The notes under the pieces: model-generated
Told to the model about the DNA's origin: nothing
The model's input: the letters and a program-made list of their open reading frames with translations, nothing else
Databases searched by the model: none
Made by a program: the position numbers and the translations under genes
Origin: Mortierella alpina
Taxonomy: Eukaryota > Mortierellomycota > Mortierellomycetes > Mortierellales > Mortierellaceae
Length of the DNA stretch: 64,000 nt
NCBI GenBank assembly: GCA_029449245.1
Contig: JANATF010000010.1
Span: forward strand, 806,001-870,000
Reading direction: 5' to 3'
Shown here: positions 44,227-56,641 of the stretch, piece by piece
How the letters are laid out: every line of letters begins with the position of its first letter
How positions within the stretch are numbered: position 1 is the first letter of the stretch

Positions 44227-45825
44227 TTAGCAGTAGGCTCCAGTCCCAGACGCGCCGTATCCTGCCTGCGAATGGCTCCCATGCATCTGCTGCCGCTGCT
44301 GTTGCTCAGCCTGCTCAACCTGCTCCGCCTGCGCTGTCAGATAAGCACTCTTCTCCTTGGATGCCTCTGGCGTATCCTTCCCCTCGCTCATGCATGCCGC
44401 CCTAGTCACTGGAGATTCAGGGTAGGCTGGTGGTCGACCGGTGGCGGAGTCAAACGAGGGCGAAGGCAACTTTGCCGGCACAATGGCTACCATTGGTGAA
44501 ACGAAACGTTCGAAATGAGCATTCTTTATGTCTGATGTGACAAGCGCGCAAAATCACAGCGCGCGACATCCCAACACTTACCCCTCTTGGATCCCTGGTC
44601 TGTTGCATCCATTGCAATCGCACTAGACTTGGCGTTAGAGGCCCTCAAGAGTTTCTTGTCTTTGGCTAAAAGGTCCGTGTGGAATAAGGCAAGTTGAAGG
44701 CAATGGCATCAACACACGTTTTTTTGAACCCAGTTCCCGAGACCGCTCAGCAGCCAGCAGCCCTGTTGATCACACACAACCCAGCCGTTACCTGCTCGGA
44801 CCATGGCTGCAATCATGATGGAGGTGACGATGATGGCCACCACCAGCAATGCAATGTACCAGGCTTTGACTATCCACAGCTTTGAATCTGTGCAGTGGTT
44901 ATCTCTGCCCCACAGGTAGTAAAATCCAACCGCCACCAGGATGAAGAGAACAAATGTCATGATCTTCAGCGCAAGACTGAATCTCTTGGAAGCCAACACG
45001 GAACTCTTCCGGTAATTGCGCATAACATCATGGATAGGCAAGAGGGAATCGGCTTCCCATCGTTTAAACGAGTCCTTTTCGCGGACCTCTCGCTGCACAT
45101 ATTTGTAGTACAGTGGCATGAAGACACCTCCGAGAACCACCACAAGAAGCACAGCCAACAAGCTGCGATGTGCATTTCCACAGTTTGTTCCAAAGGGAAT
45201 GCTGTGGGTCAGCCAAAGAGTAACCCCGAGCTATAGTATCAGAAGAGTAGATGTGGTTGAAAGGTAAGCCATAGAAATGTGGGACACACTGGCACAGCTA
45301 TTGCAGCACAGGCATCTCTAGCGTCGCATCTTACTGCAGCGAGGACGGCAAGAGCGGCAAGCCAGGTTAAAACAGTTTTTAGTTTAGGCCAGGAAGAGCA
45401 ACAACAACAGTCGCCACAGTCATAACATTTGGAGGCATGGACGTCCCGTGTAGGGATTGGGTGGATATACGGAACTGGACTGATGGTTGGGATGGCTGTT
45501 GGTTGGGTGTGGATGATCGTCGGGACCGTTGGGATGACAGTTGGGGCACTACCACCTGTGAATGTGACATCCGCAGGTGTTACTGCCGGTTCACAGCACA
45601 GAGCATCACCCGTGTTAAGACAGCAGTCGTCGCCGCAGTTGACAAGGCCGTCGCAGCAACTGCCACAGCAATCGCCACAGCCATCACCTTCTGAGCAACA
45701 TATAAAGCACAGTTCTAAGCTGGATGCAATTGCGCGTTAGCCACCTCACTAGCCACTCACGTTCGCGTTCCTGGATTTTTTTTTTTATAGATTTTAGCAT
45801 CTGGGGATACATACCACTCAGCCAT
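44227..45825 (-). CDS. Cysteine-rich protein with four transmembrane helices, unknown function
   Basis: Five exons: 45815..45825 (11 nt), 45335..45719, 44792..45230, 44582..44665 and 44227..44531 (407 residues). All phases match. The N-terminal about 50 residues contain about 14 cysteines in clusters (GDGCGDCCGSCC, NCGDDCC), and six more lie in CYDCGDCCCC near residue 112. Between them is a Pro/Thr/Ile-rich linker. Four hydrophobic helices follow (WLAALAVLAALGVTLWL, SLLAVLLVVVLGGVF, IMTFVLFILVAVGFYYLWG, YIALLVVAIIVTSIM). The C-terminus is polar and Gln-rich. Cysteine clusters next to helices could be palmitoylation sites or metal ligands; this is an inference. No family was recognised. Confidence 0.75.
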
Positions 45826-46032
45826 GGCAGTTTTGGGTTGCTTATTTTTGGGTATGAAATGTCACTTCAGATTGTTGCCTGAAGCGTTGACGAATGATCT
45901 GATGAGGAGAATGGGAAGACGAGAAGAAAGATGCAGTCTCTCACATTGGATTGAGGCGAGGGGTGGTTGTAGGCCAAAGTTCAGAGAGATAAAAATAAGC
46001 ATTCGACGCGAGGCAGGTTAGGACCTCTGAAC

Positions 46033-46067
<35 letters not shown>

Positions 46068-47261
46068 TCAGGAGGGCGGGCTGAGATGAGCAAGCTTCTG
46101 TTTGTTCTTTTTTGTCATAAAAATAGACGGGGGCTGGCTGGAAGAGGCGCGGTGGGGAACTCACTTTGCGCCGAGCAACAAAATCCCAATTTCACACTTT
46201 GCTCCTCTGGTAAGCCCTCCCTCCCCTTTTGAGTCACTCGGTCCCCCTTTACTGGGGACAATAATGTTCAAGGCACGCGCGTTTCAAGCGCCCATTCTAT
46301 TAACAACATCTGCCTTACCCGGGAGAGACTAATTAACATGTAGCTAAGTGGGTTCCGGAGCGCTCGTGGTAGTATCTTCTTGCTAAGAATGGCTATCTTG
46401 GGATCCGGCGTTCCTGGGTCACAGCTCTCTCAGCAATTAATATCAAAATGCTTCTTTTTTTGGCGGTACGTGCAGGCAAACGTGCAGGCACATTTCGGAA
46501 AAGAAAAAAAAAGTGGAGCTGCAATTGGCAACAACAAAACACAAATTCAAGGTTTTCGACGTTCTCAAGGGCACAGCCGCTCTTGGAAAAGCAACGCATG
46601 TGAGTAGCACGCGCCAGATTCTTTTAGGGTTACGATGACCACCTCCTTGAGGTTAAACGAAATAAGCAAAAGGCAGAGTACTGCTCATGTGTTATTCTTG
46701 GATGGGACCTTTGCTTCCCACTGTCTCGTTTTTCAAAGCACGGACATTGAAGGGTCGCTGGGCAGCTTGTTTTCTTACTGTTTTTTTTTTTTTCTTTTTT
46801 CTTCTTCGAAACATTATTTTCATCCTCAACACCAACCAGTATTCTCTCAAGTACATGTGGGCTATTCTTGCCATAGATAGAGCCATGAAGTGAACGCGTG
46901 GTTGACTTTTAGCCTGACAACGAAAGCGCGTCAGAAGAGTCATGGGTATCTTTTTTTCCATGGGATATATGAGACCGACGGTATGCACTTTGAGTCCAGC
47001 GTGGAAGCGAGTATTTTTGTCTTTCTGCTTCTCCCTCTTTTCTTTTTTTGCTTCAAAGTATACCCAGCGAAAACGCGACGACGCAGGGTAAAGAAAGATG
47101 GAACGAAACAGAAAGATACCCGGAGTGCATTCAACTAATCGGATGAGTAGCGTGTGATTGAGAAAAGGGACAGATTCGTGTCAGCTCAAAGACAGTGCAT
47201 GGACTCACTTCGGATTTCTTAATCTTTTACCACACAACCCGTCCCTCATGGAGCGTCTCAC
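45826..47261. other. Intergenic region with long homopolymers and possible orphan exons
   Basis: It contains a T31 run at 46034..46064 and further T tracts. Two short plus-strand exon-like pieces (46552..46599 and from 46628) have splice-like borders and consistent phase, but no start or end exon was found, so no gene is called. Confidence 0.4.
46034..46064 (+). repeat. Poly-T homopolymer of 31 bases
   Basis: Uninterrupted run of T. It could be the A tail of a minus-strand retroposed copy, but no target-site duplication was seen next to it. Confidence 0.9.
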
Positions 47262-47952
47262 CTATTCTATCCCGAGCGCAAAGGCAATGTCTACGTAATG
47301 GCTGTTGTGTGAAAGTGCTATTGCCGTTACTCGCCCGCTCCGGCTGAGTTGGTAAAAAATCCAGCCGAAGGTGAAAGCAAAAAAAGTAACGGTGTGTGAA
47401 ACAAACGAGAGCCACCGTGTTCTTAACAAAAAGGCCAAAGGAGACCAGAGAAAATCACGGAAACCGGTATCAAGGGCGTTCTGGCGCAAGGAACTGTACC
47501 CTTCACAGAGGATCTTCTTGAGCCGTCGCTCATTTTTCTTGATATCCGAAATCTAAATGGAGCGCTGGGACGCGCCAGGTTTTGGCTTCTTACCTTAAGG
47601 TGCTTAAGCGTGGCTCCTGGGTCGCCGGCTGAGATATCTGCCAGTCCAGGTGCCTTTGAAAATAAGGTGCGCCCAGGAGTATAGCCGGCGGTGACCTGCC
47701 GCGAGAGGTTTGCTATTGGTACCGTTTTGCTGGCTTATTCTAAATTTCAATACAGGAAGCAGCTTCCAAGGTCTCACGGCCGAACGTGAGGTCAAATTCG
47801 ATGTCTGGCTCGTTCCTTATTACCGAGGATACATGTACTTGCCAGTACTTGTGAAATACCTTGCTTGTGCGTGGTAATTTTGCCTTCTTTCTTGGCGGTG
47901 GTAGAATTCGAGAGACAACATTACGGCGTAACACGGGCAACACGGGCAACAT
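47262..47952 (-). CDS. Small single-helix membrane protein, probably mitochondrial
   Basis: Three exons: 47860..47952, 47594..47695 and 47262..47552 (161 residues). Both introns are phase 0 with GTATTT and GTAAGA donors. The N-terminus (MLPVLPVLRRNVVSRILPPP then RKKAK) is basic and lacks acidic residues, like a mitochondrial targeting peptide. The middle is GYTPGRTLFSKAPGLADISA, then a basic helix ISDIKKNERRLKKILCEGYSS. One hydrophobic segment (VSHTVTFFAFTFGWIFYQL) is followed by a short tail. The splice-joined frame, charge pattern and single helix support a real gene. I cannot name the family. Mitochondrial location is inferred from composition only. Confidence 0.6.
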
Positions 47953-49561
47953 GGTTGTGGTATGAAGTATATGCACGATTATCGGCTGGGTTGATAATCC
48001 AGTGTATCGTTTTCTGAACCGCAATGTGCAAAAAAAAAACAAAGGGGGTTAATGCATGGCAGAGTATTGAAAGATGAGTGTAGATCATGGATCTCATGTT
48101 TTAATGTAACCTGTAGACTAAAGAGGGAAGAGGCTCGTACTTCTTGGCGAGATTCGCGTGTCTTCGCGGGATACAGAGTCTACCAGCGCATGCAAAAGGG
48201 TATTGTCGTTCCTCTTTGAAAGACAGAAGACAGAAGACGGAGGATGGCGAGCATGCGGCAGTGCAACCAAGACAATCTTTGCTCGGTACCCACTGGAGCA
48301 ATTGAGTACTGCCCATGGAGCGGCCGTACGTTGACGATAAACTGCTGCTTCTAACTCCTCCGATGTGAGAGCCGAGTTGCTGCTGGAGAGCAACGAGGAA
48401 ATATGGACTTTTTTTGATCGACAGGCATGAAATTGGCTTGAGGTTTCATATCTTGCCAGCAGCAAGGTTTCCCTCGACCCGAGTCCGGCGCCCATCTTGC
48501 ATCGGGAGAGTGCACGTTGGATGTGCCATGCGTACCAAAGGCTTCCTGTTTTTTGAACCCGCTGACACTGTTGAAGTAAAAAAAAAAAAAAAAAAGGCAC
48601 TGAGCACAATCCAAAACACTTGTCATCCTCACATGCTCCCCTGTCCGATGCTTTTAGTTCTGCATAGTCTACATGCCGGTGTCTCCTTTTCTCACATCTC
48701 TCTCTCGCGCGCGCGCTCACTCACCGTCGCTCCTGCTCTCTCTCTTTGCCAATTGAATTGAACGGAGCAGGTCTGTCCCCTATTCAAGTGCATTTTGAAT
48801 ACGGGTCCGTTGTTACATTTCGTCTCTTTGTTGAGATTGGTTTCTGAGCAAAAATGGTGTCCACTCAGATGCCGTAGACACCACCCCCCTCGTCGCTTGG
48901 CCCGCTTGGCCCGCTTGGCCCTCTCTCTTTTTTCCCACTGCAGACGAGTGGAGTTGAATTGCGGTCCCAAGACAGTGCCAACCAAGACATCCCAGAGATC
49001 AGCCTGCTCTTATCCACTCATCCGCGGCCCTCCGCTGCAGCAGAGATCTCAGTCGACAAGGTTCATCCACTGTCTTGCCCACACCCCACCTACCCACCTC
49101 TCGCTCCTTCTTCGGATGAGACAAACTCGCTCCCTGCCTGCCCTGTCCTCTGGGTCAGCATATAAATACGCTGGTGTCGCACCCACAAAGCAAGCCAGCC
49201 CATATATCTAGCCTCTCGCCTTCGACCTTTCTTCTTTTTTTTTTAAATTGTTTTTCTCTCCCTCTTCTGCACCTTCTCCTTCTCTCTTTTGTTTGCTACT
49301 CTCCGCTACCACTAGGCAAAAGAAATATTATACCTCTACATCAGTACGCACCACAGCAGCCAACATTCCAACCCTTTGTCCCTCTCCCTTTGCCTTCCTC
49401 TCCTCGCCATTCCTCTCTGCACCCGCTACCCTACAGTTCTCAGCCCCGTACCCCTCGACCTCCTCACATCTCCGCGTAGCGCCATTGCACACCTGCCAGT
49501 GCGTGTCACTCATATCCTTGAACAACAGCCCCAGGGAAATTTCAAGACGCTATTTAAAAAT
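47953..49561. other. Divergent intergenic region, C/T-rich leader of the F-box gene
   Basis: Pyrimidine-rich from about 48660 to 49480 with many short plus-strand frames of low complexity. No gene is supported. Confidence 0.45.
49161..49168 (+). promoter_or_regulatory. TATA box-like element upstream of the F-box gene
   Basis: Reads TATAAATA, about 400 bp before the start codon. The intervening C/T-rich stretch would be a long 5' leader. Confidence 0.45.
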
Positions 49562-51224
49562 ATGATCGACACCTCGATGGAAATGGACACGACCGACTCG
49601 ACCCCTGTGGCTAAGCCCAGCATGCCAGTCATGCCCGAGAACATTTGGCTGGACATCTTCAGCTACCTAGCCCTCGAGGAAAAGTTCAAAGTCTCTAGGT
49701 AGGTATTCCCCCCCCCCCCCCCCTCTCTCTTGCAATTGAGCCGGACTCACCCCATCCCCCCCCCCCCGCCTTTGTTCCCAACACATCCACAGCAATCGCT
49801 CGTTAACACACACTATTAATGTCTGATAACTGAGGAGGTCTGACCTGAGTCTGAGTCAACCCTCATTCGCCAATTGTGAAAGTGAATCGCCTATTCTAAC
49901 GTCTCTGTATACTTTTGTTTTTTTGGTGGTTATTTTTTTTTACAATAGCACTTGTCGCACTTGGCACCGCATCCTTGCGGACCCCTCGCTATACACCCAC
50001 ATCACGCTTGACCGCATGGAGTTCAACACGCTTGTTCTTTGCATGCATCAGCTTTGTCGCCTTGCGCCGCGTATCCGCTCCTTCCGCATCTCCAATTGTT
50101 ACTCGTCCTTCATCTCAAAGACCACCGTCCCTGTCCAAAATACCGCCATCATGCATCATTTCCCCCCGCAGTCCGGCATGCACTCTCTTTACAGTCGCAT
50201 CACTTCACTCACACTCCCTCGCCGTCGCGAGGAGTATCGCAAACTCGGTTTCACCCTTCACCAAGAGTTCTCCAGGGCTCTGGTGCTGTTGATGGAACAA
50301 AGTCAAGAGTCGATCAAGCGTCTTGAGATACAAGATAACTTTCTAGATCTTGAGATGACGGAGCTCATCTTCTGCATCGTCCGGTACGGTCGCCATCTCG
50401 AGCACTTGCTCTATGACAACAACAACGATGGCGGCTTCGTTGCACCCGAGATTGTCAGCGCCATCACGGCAGCTTGCCCCAATATCCGAAGCTTTTGCGG
50501 CAAGCACGCGATCTCGGACACGGTTCTGAGAAGGATGATGACAGGCTGGGAAGACCTCAAGTCCGTCACCCTCGCGCCCTACCAATCTGCCACCATGGGC
50601 ACCAAGGCAGTGAGCCTGGAGGGACTCTGGTCCTTGCTAGAGTGCAGTAGAGTGGAGAGACTAGAGCTTTTGGATCTTGACTGCATTTCCAACGACAATG
50701 TGCGCACGTTGATGTGCCGCGTCAAGAATTTGCAGTCTATGGCCTTGGATCCCACCGCGACTTCGCCCACTGCCACTACTAATTCAGCGGTTTCAAGCAG
50801 TCATCCCTTTGCCCACCTGGCATCTCGCTTTCCTTCACTTGCGGACCCTCAATCCTCCTTGCCATCTGCACGCGCCTTGCCGGGCGCCTCGGTCCGCCAT
50901 CTGGCCCTGACCAAATACACCTCAACACCCTTGACCCTCCCTGGGTTCGGCGCACTGCTGAAGCTGTTCCCTAATCTCGAATCGCTCAAGTTCACCACGA
51001 ATTTTTTCACATACGACCACCAGTTTCAAGGATTGACCAAAGAAATTTATGAGGAAGAGATCATCCTGGTCGAGAACATGATCCGAGAGGAGATGTCGGA
51101 TCGTTGGCCTTCTTCCTCGACCAATCCAGACCGTGCCTCGGCTTCGTGGATTGGAGAGTGGCATGCACCTGTCACAGAGGAACAGCGACTCCGTGTCAAC
51201 ATCATGCGTCCACCTCCAGTTTGA
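49562..51224 (+). CDS. F-box protein with leucine-rich-like C-terminal region
   Basis: Two exons, 49562..49698 and 49949..51224 (470 residues), joined in phase 2. The F-box is at residues about 22-60: MPENIWLDIFSYLALEEKF, then KVSSTCRTWHRILADPSL across the splice. It would bind Skp1 in an SCF ubiquitin ligase. The remainder has repeated leucine-rich-like stretches (IKRLEIQDNFLDL, VERLELLDLDCISND, LFPNLESLKFTTNFF) that probably form the substrate-binding surface. A Ser/Thr/Pro-rich linker lies near residues 275-330. Intron 1 contains two long poly-C runs. F-box proteins of this form are numerous in fungi and the substrate is unknown. Confidence 0.88.
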
Positions 51225-53704
51225 GTAATGCTTTTGTCATACATGCCATGCCATCCGCCCAAAAAAAAAAAATGCATGGTGTGAACAACTATATATCTCT
51301 ATATTTCTATACTACTACGCCTTTCTCGCTTTTGAGACGGTTCCTCACCTTGTATTGTTTAGTTTGCTTTCGTTCTCATTCTCTCAGTCTCTCTTCATGT
51401 TGTCATATATCGGATATCATTGATACCTTACGCTTACCTACATCCTCAACCAAAAAAAAACGCGCTCTCTCTCTTTGTAAAATAAAAAAATTCAACGCGC
51501 AGAAACGATGTCTTGTGCTTCTTGTCTTGTGCTTCTTTGTAGAGTACATGAATATACAATGCAACTAGCGCCGTGTAAAGTGGTTCCTCTGCATGTAGTC
51601 TATCTGACCCTTTCCGTTACTTTACTGCGTTCCAAGACAGAATATGTCTGAAAACCAGAACGCTCTTTTTTTTTTTGTTGTTGTTATTGTTGTGGTCCTT
51701 GTGTTTGTACTTGAAAAGAGTTGTCCCCGCCTATGTTTCTGCTCAGATCGCCTGTGGTGAGACTTTTGGGTCACAAAGCCCTCAAAAGGGGTATCTGTGT
51801 GTGTGTTGTGGTGGTTCAGTCCTCTAAAATTTCTCAGTCGAGCCCAGTCTAGTCTTTGTTCCCTCGCACCAAGTCGTCCCCGTCACTCTCTACAGGGCGA
51901 CTAGCCCTTTGAACTCGCTTAGCTAAAAAGGTGAGTAGCAAAGGTATCTGTCCTCAACAAAAAAATAATAAAAATGAGTGTCTTTTCAACTTGGCGCCCT
52001 CCCTCCTCCTCCTTCCGCCGTTTGTAAAGCCTGCGTTGTATACCACCCGAATATCGGGAAAAAGGCTGCTCCGCTACCGACGGGAAACATCATTGCGTAG
52101 TCCGCTCTTCAATGACTTCTGATACCGAGAATCTTGAATGAAAAATAAGAATATGAAAGTCTCTCCACACAGCGCCTGTCATTCAGGTACCCACTGCCTT
52201 ATACCGTTTCTTTCGAGTTCTTTTTATATAAGTATGCACAGACCAATTGCTCTAAGTATAACGACAACGATTACGGGTGATGATAAATGGAGATGATGAT
52301 TACAAGAAGGTGGAAGACGAAGAGGGGGAGGGGGGATACTGGTGTAATGACAATGACGATGAAGAAAAATAGGCATTGACATTAGCAGCTTGCAAGATCG
52401 CACTGTGCCGAAATTTGGTCTTGGGTAATCCTGGGCTACCTCCCCATCCGCTTCACACCGATCCGAGATAACCGAGATACTTGAAAGTCATTGCTGGTCA
52501 AAGACAAAAAAAAAAGTGTTAGGTCTTCAGTCAATGATTACCCATGAAACCAGAACCGGCGCTGTCTCCAGCACACATTGGCACAGACACTGACGCGTCT
52601 GACACGCTCATTCTCACTTTGCGACAAATGTCAACAATTATGACGAATGAGAGATACATACAAGGATGATAGTCTTTGCATTGGAATGGAGTTGGTATCT
52701 AGAAAAGACAAGTGGTAAAACTCAATTAGACAGAGCGACTCCATAACTCATTCTTCAGTTCATCGTGCTGTAGTCTTGTTCGATGACCAAAAGTGTTTGA
52801 AATGACGACAGTATTGAAACGGCGGATACAGGGTGATGGATGCGAAGACGAGAGAGGGTATGTGTGAGTCTTGGATAGAGCTGGCGCCTTGACGTAGCAC
52901 AATTGACTGTGCCTTGAAATACTCAGTGCAGTGTTCCAAAGTAATCAACCACAGGGGTACAGACTTCTTGCGCAGCAGCTTGCGCTTGGTTACTAACAGC
53001 CTCCGAGAAAAACAGGGCGGGAACTCATCTCGTTCACACTCTCCAACTGGTAGTCCCGGGGGGCTCACGAAGAACTGCTGGTGATGATCTTTGGTACGCA
53101 CATCATGTAATTCAGGCACACAACCTTGAGATAATTAAACATCTATGTGAACGATGCGGGAAGGATCTCTCTTAACTTCCCAGACTGGCTGACCTATTCA
53201 CTACCTGCCGGTCGCTGATGAGCTGTTCCTCAAGCCCCTTAGACTGTCGGCCGCGAGGGAGGAGGATGGTCGGATGGATAAAATTGTAGCACAGCACACA
53301 ACTGTTCTCGGTCTAATTGATTTCAGTGGAACAACACAGCGCTGACATGCTTCTGCACAGCACTATGCGCAAAGCCATAATAAAGATTTGGTAAAAGAAG
53401 ACCTCCGATCGTAGACTTGCGAGATCATGGTAGGCCGCAAATTCACACCCGTGAGCCACATCGGCATCGAGCTCCGTAAAGGTAATCTCGATATGTAGAA
53501 AGAGCAGGATGGACGCTTCTGACAGGAGTATCTCATTGAGCCCGCAGAACGCCTCGTCGACTTTACGCAGAGGGACTTGTTGGTAGTTTCACTGGGCGAA
53601 AAACGATTATGAGACTGTGTCCCGCAATTTTTGCAAACCGAATGATGAGGTATGTGCTGCAAGACAACACAGTTTGTCTTTACTAATCTCCAGAGTCAAA
53701 GGTG
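51225..53704. other. Long intergenic region, no gene supported
   Basis: 3' flanks of the F-box gene (left) and the RMD1-like gene (right), about 2.5 kb. Frames such as 52760..53119 (minus) and 53363..53662 (minus) lack domains and splice partners. Homopolymer runs occur near 51667 and 52507. Confidence 0.45.
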
Positions 53705-56019
53705 TTATATATGACGAGCACGGTATGCTCCTGCTCCTTCCGAACCGAAATGGCTCATATACTTGACCACGATTTCACCTGCCACAAGAGACAAATGGGG
53801 GTTCTTATCAGTCAGTCATCCTTGAAATACAACTGACACCGCCCTCATTCAGCAATGAATGAAAAGCACTTACCTCCTGCGACAATAACAGCGATGACAA
53901 TGAGAATAATGATAATCCAGGTGATGTAATTCATGTTGTTTGATGCGAGGTCGTCCCGCAGCATTGTCAGGAGGTCAGAGATAACCAAGCATCGATCACT
54001 CAAGACCTTGGCGCGCTGGCCAATTTCGAGGTATCCGCGAATAGCATCGTACAAGGGCCGCAGCTCTGGCTCGGACCAAAAGATCTCGGGTGTGTCTGTT
54101 TTAGTTGAGAAACACTGTGTTAAGAGAATGATGCTCACTCTAGGCGACATGATACAGATTGATACTTCATGGGTCATCAGTGGGTTTGCTCTTACCAAGC
54201 ATGTTGGAAACAAGGTCGACATTCATTCGAAGCTGGAACAAGTGTCCTGAAATCCTGGTGATTTGAGGGCGAGAGTAGTTCAGCTTTCCAGTTTGCGCTA
54301 GTTGAATAGGGATAATCTTTGTGTCGTCGATAGTGTCGTCCATCTGGCATTCGTACAGCGCCAGCTTGACTGACTGGGAGATGGCGTGCGATATTGTGAG
54401 TTTGATCATATGGTTTCCTCCCCTCAGCGTGATCCTAACAGAGATGGCAATCAAACCCCATTAATACAAAATCTGCATCGCGGCTAGCAAACGACTCTGG
54501 TGGGACAAAAGGCAGCAACTTACATGTCGTTGTAAATTCTTGGAGTAGAGTAGCCAGCGTACTCAAAATGAAACTCTTCAGTCTGTGCGTCCTCGGGACT
54601 AAGTCTTTTGATCTCGAACTCTGCGAGATCATCCAGAATCCAAGCTTCCTGCTCGACTGTCATATTCCAGAAAACTGTGACACCGTAATCGTAGAAAAAG
54701 ACCTCGCCGCCCATGAACGGCGCCGCCACTACAGTCTGAGTTGGCGTAAACAGTGTTCCCGCGCTGTCAACAACAGGTTCATCAGGTCCATTGACAGCCA
54801 TATTGTGGTCCTGCACGATATCCGTAAAATAGTCTGGTTGTTCAAGCGCGGTGCTCGTGGAGGTGCCTTGAGCAGGATCTTCCAAAGTTGTCATGTTGTG
54901 ATCCGTGAATTCATCTTGAGGGTTCCGGCTAGAGCGGCTGCTGGCACGACGTCTGTTCTTTAATTTCTTGGTTCCCACACTGCCGCCTCCCAAGCTGACT
55001 CTGTCCGATTGATCTTGCAGGTGCTGATGATACTCCTCGTCAGTAAGGTTACGTCCGCTAGCGGAGCGTCTGAAGTGTTCCTCGTGGCTGTCGTGCTCCA
55101 ATGATCGAGAGTAGTCATCAGTATTGTCCTCGTACCGCTCCAGTTGTTTATCCAAGATTGATCCGCCTCCAGGGGAGCGGATTGGTGGCGCCGACATGAA
55201 CCTGCTAGTCGTTCCAGGGATCAATGGGAAATGATAGGCGGCGTAAAGTGCCTCGTCGTAAAGTCGCGGATGCACACTATGGTTCGCCTTCAGAAATGCA
55301 GACAGTCTCTTGAGGTCATAGCCTTCGGCAGTACAGTAGGCAACCACTCTATGTCCAAAGAAAAACAGGAACATCAATAATCCAGAGAGGAAATCGGAGC
55401 ATGTCGCGTTTTGTCCTCTCGACTGGTGCCTTGCTTACCTCGCCAGTCCTTTGACATTTCTCTGCTCCTTGGTCAGCAGCTCTGAATGTGTTGGCGCTCG
55501 TCCATGAAGACCTCTTCTCCTTGGTCTAAACTCGGGCTCCTCGCGAAACGGGTCCATGGCATGGTCGGCAAAAGGCCCGTCTACAACCTCATCGTCCTCG
55601 TCCTCAGCCTCTTCCTGGTCTTCGGGCAAGAGAACCAACTTTTGTGACACCTTGGTTGTTCTCAAGGGTACCTGCTTCTGCTTGGGTGTTCCTGGACCGG
55701 GGGTCTTATAACCTGACTGATAGACGGCAGCGTTGGCGCCTGCAGTGTTGATATTCATGGGATTCTGGTTGGTGGCGCCATAGGAAGCGCCCGGGTCCAC
55801 GTTGCTGTTGTGGAAAGCACGCCTGGCGCGAGATGGGTCTGGGAAGAGCGGGCGAGGGTTTGGGAGCGGGCCGGAGGAGATGAACTGGGTATGGTGCTGG
55901 TGTTGGTAGTGGTGGGGCGTATTGGACAGCTGCTGTGGTTGTTGCTGTTGCTGCTGTTGCTGTCTTCGCTGGAAGAGATGCGTGCGCCTGCTGGGAGTTT
56001 GCTGAGGTTGCTCCGCCAT
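53705..56019 (-). CDS. RMD1/RMD8-like DUF155 (RMND1 family) membrane protein
   Basis: Five exons: 55439..56019, 54524..55348, 54196..54434, 53874..54095 and 53705..53778 (646 residues). The N-terminus is Gln-rich, then Ser/Pro and acidic. The DUF155 region starts at RVVAYCTAEGYDLKRLSAFL across the first splice. It continues after an Arg/Ser-rich insert with GGEVFFYDYGVTVFWNM, EQEAWILDDL and DAQTEEFHFEY, then ISHAISQSVKLALYE and SNMLGDTPEIFW. A C-terminal helix TWIIIILIVIAVIVAGEIVV is the membrane anchor. Yeast Rmd1 and Rmd8 are needed for meiotic nuclear division, and animal RMND1 supports mitochondrial translation. Which branch this belongs to was not resolved. Confidence 0.9.
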
Positions 56020-56641
56020 GGTGGTGATCGGTCGATGGAGGTGAGGCAGCACAAGGAGAAGGATGCGCCGATGGCAAGGAGCAAAGCGGTTCAGATGAGG
56101 ATCGGGGAGAAGGGATTGGATTGGATCGCAGACGAGGAGCTTGATCAGAATGAAACGAAAAAAAAGAAAGAAAAAAAAATGACGTACTGAGAAAACGAAT
56201 CGAGCTTTGTTAAATTTGGGTGTCTGCTCGATCGTCGCTCCACTGTCGACAAAGTCGTGGCAAAGGCTTCGCACTCTCCTTTCCCACCATGCTCCTATCC
56301 AGGTATGGCCCTTGGCCCTATGAGTCCGTACACAACAACGCGGTTGGCCGCAGGCGAGACAGGTGGACAGCAGGTATTGAGGACCGCGTGACGGGGTCGC
56401 CCTTCTCGAACAGCTCGGGGCGGAGGGGCCGCGCAGGCGCAACACACCCGTGGCTCCATCCAGCTCATTGGCTGTTGAAGAACTCTTCTCGTTTTTTTGC
56501 TTGTGTGGTCCGTCTGTCTCTCCTCCGTCCACCTCCTTCTGCACTCCTCACTCGGCACTGCATCCGCACCCATTATCCGCACGCTCTTTGATCCTTCTGT
56601 GGCACCTATCCGACGTCTGTGCGCACACACCTCTGGCGCAC
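56020..56641. other. Divergent promoter region between the RMD1-like gene and the GPCR
   Basis: C/T-rich toward the GPCR start. The frame of GPCR exon 1 stays open upstream to 56450, so a longer N-terminus is possible, but the chosen Met at 56642 leads directly into a good signal peptide. Confidence 0.45.

Noticed and set aside
46034-46064. Poly-T run considered as the A tail of a second minus-strand SINE
   Set aside because: No box B, tRNA-like head or target-site duplication could be found beside it.
52760-53119. A 119-residue minus-strand frame in the long intergenic region
   Set aside because: No recognisable domain, membrane pattern or splice-linked continuation.
55435-56544. A longer N-terminus for the RMD1-like protein using Mets upstream of 56019
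   Set aside because: The extra part is an untypical basic/cysteine-containing stretch through promoter-like DNA. The Met at 56019 starts the Gln-rich segment typical of such proteins.
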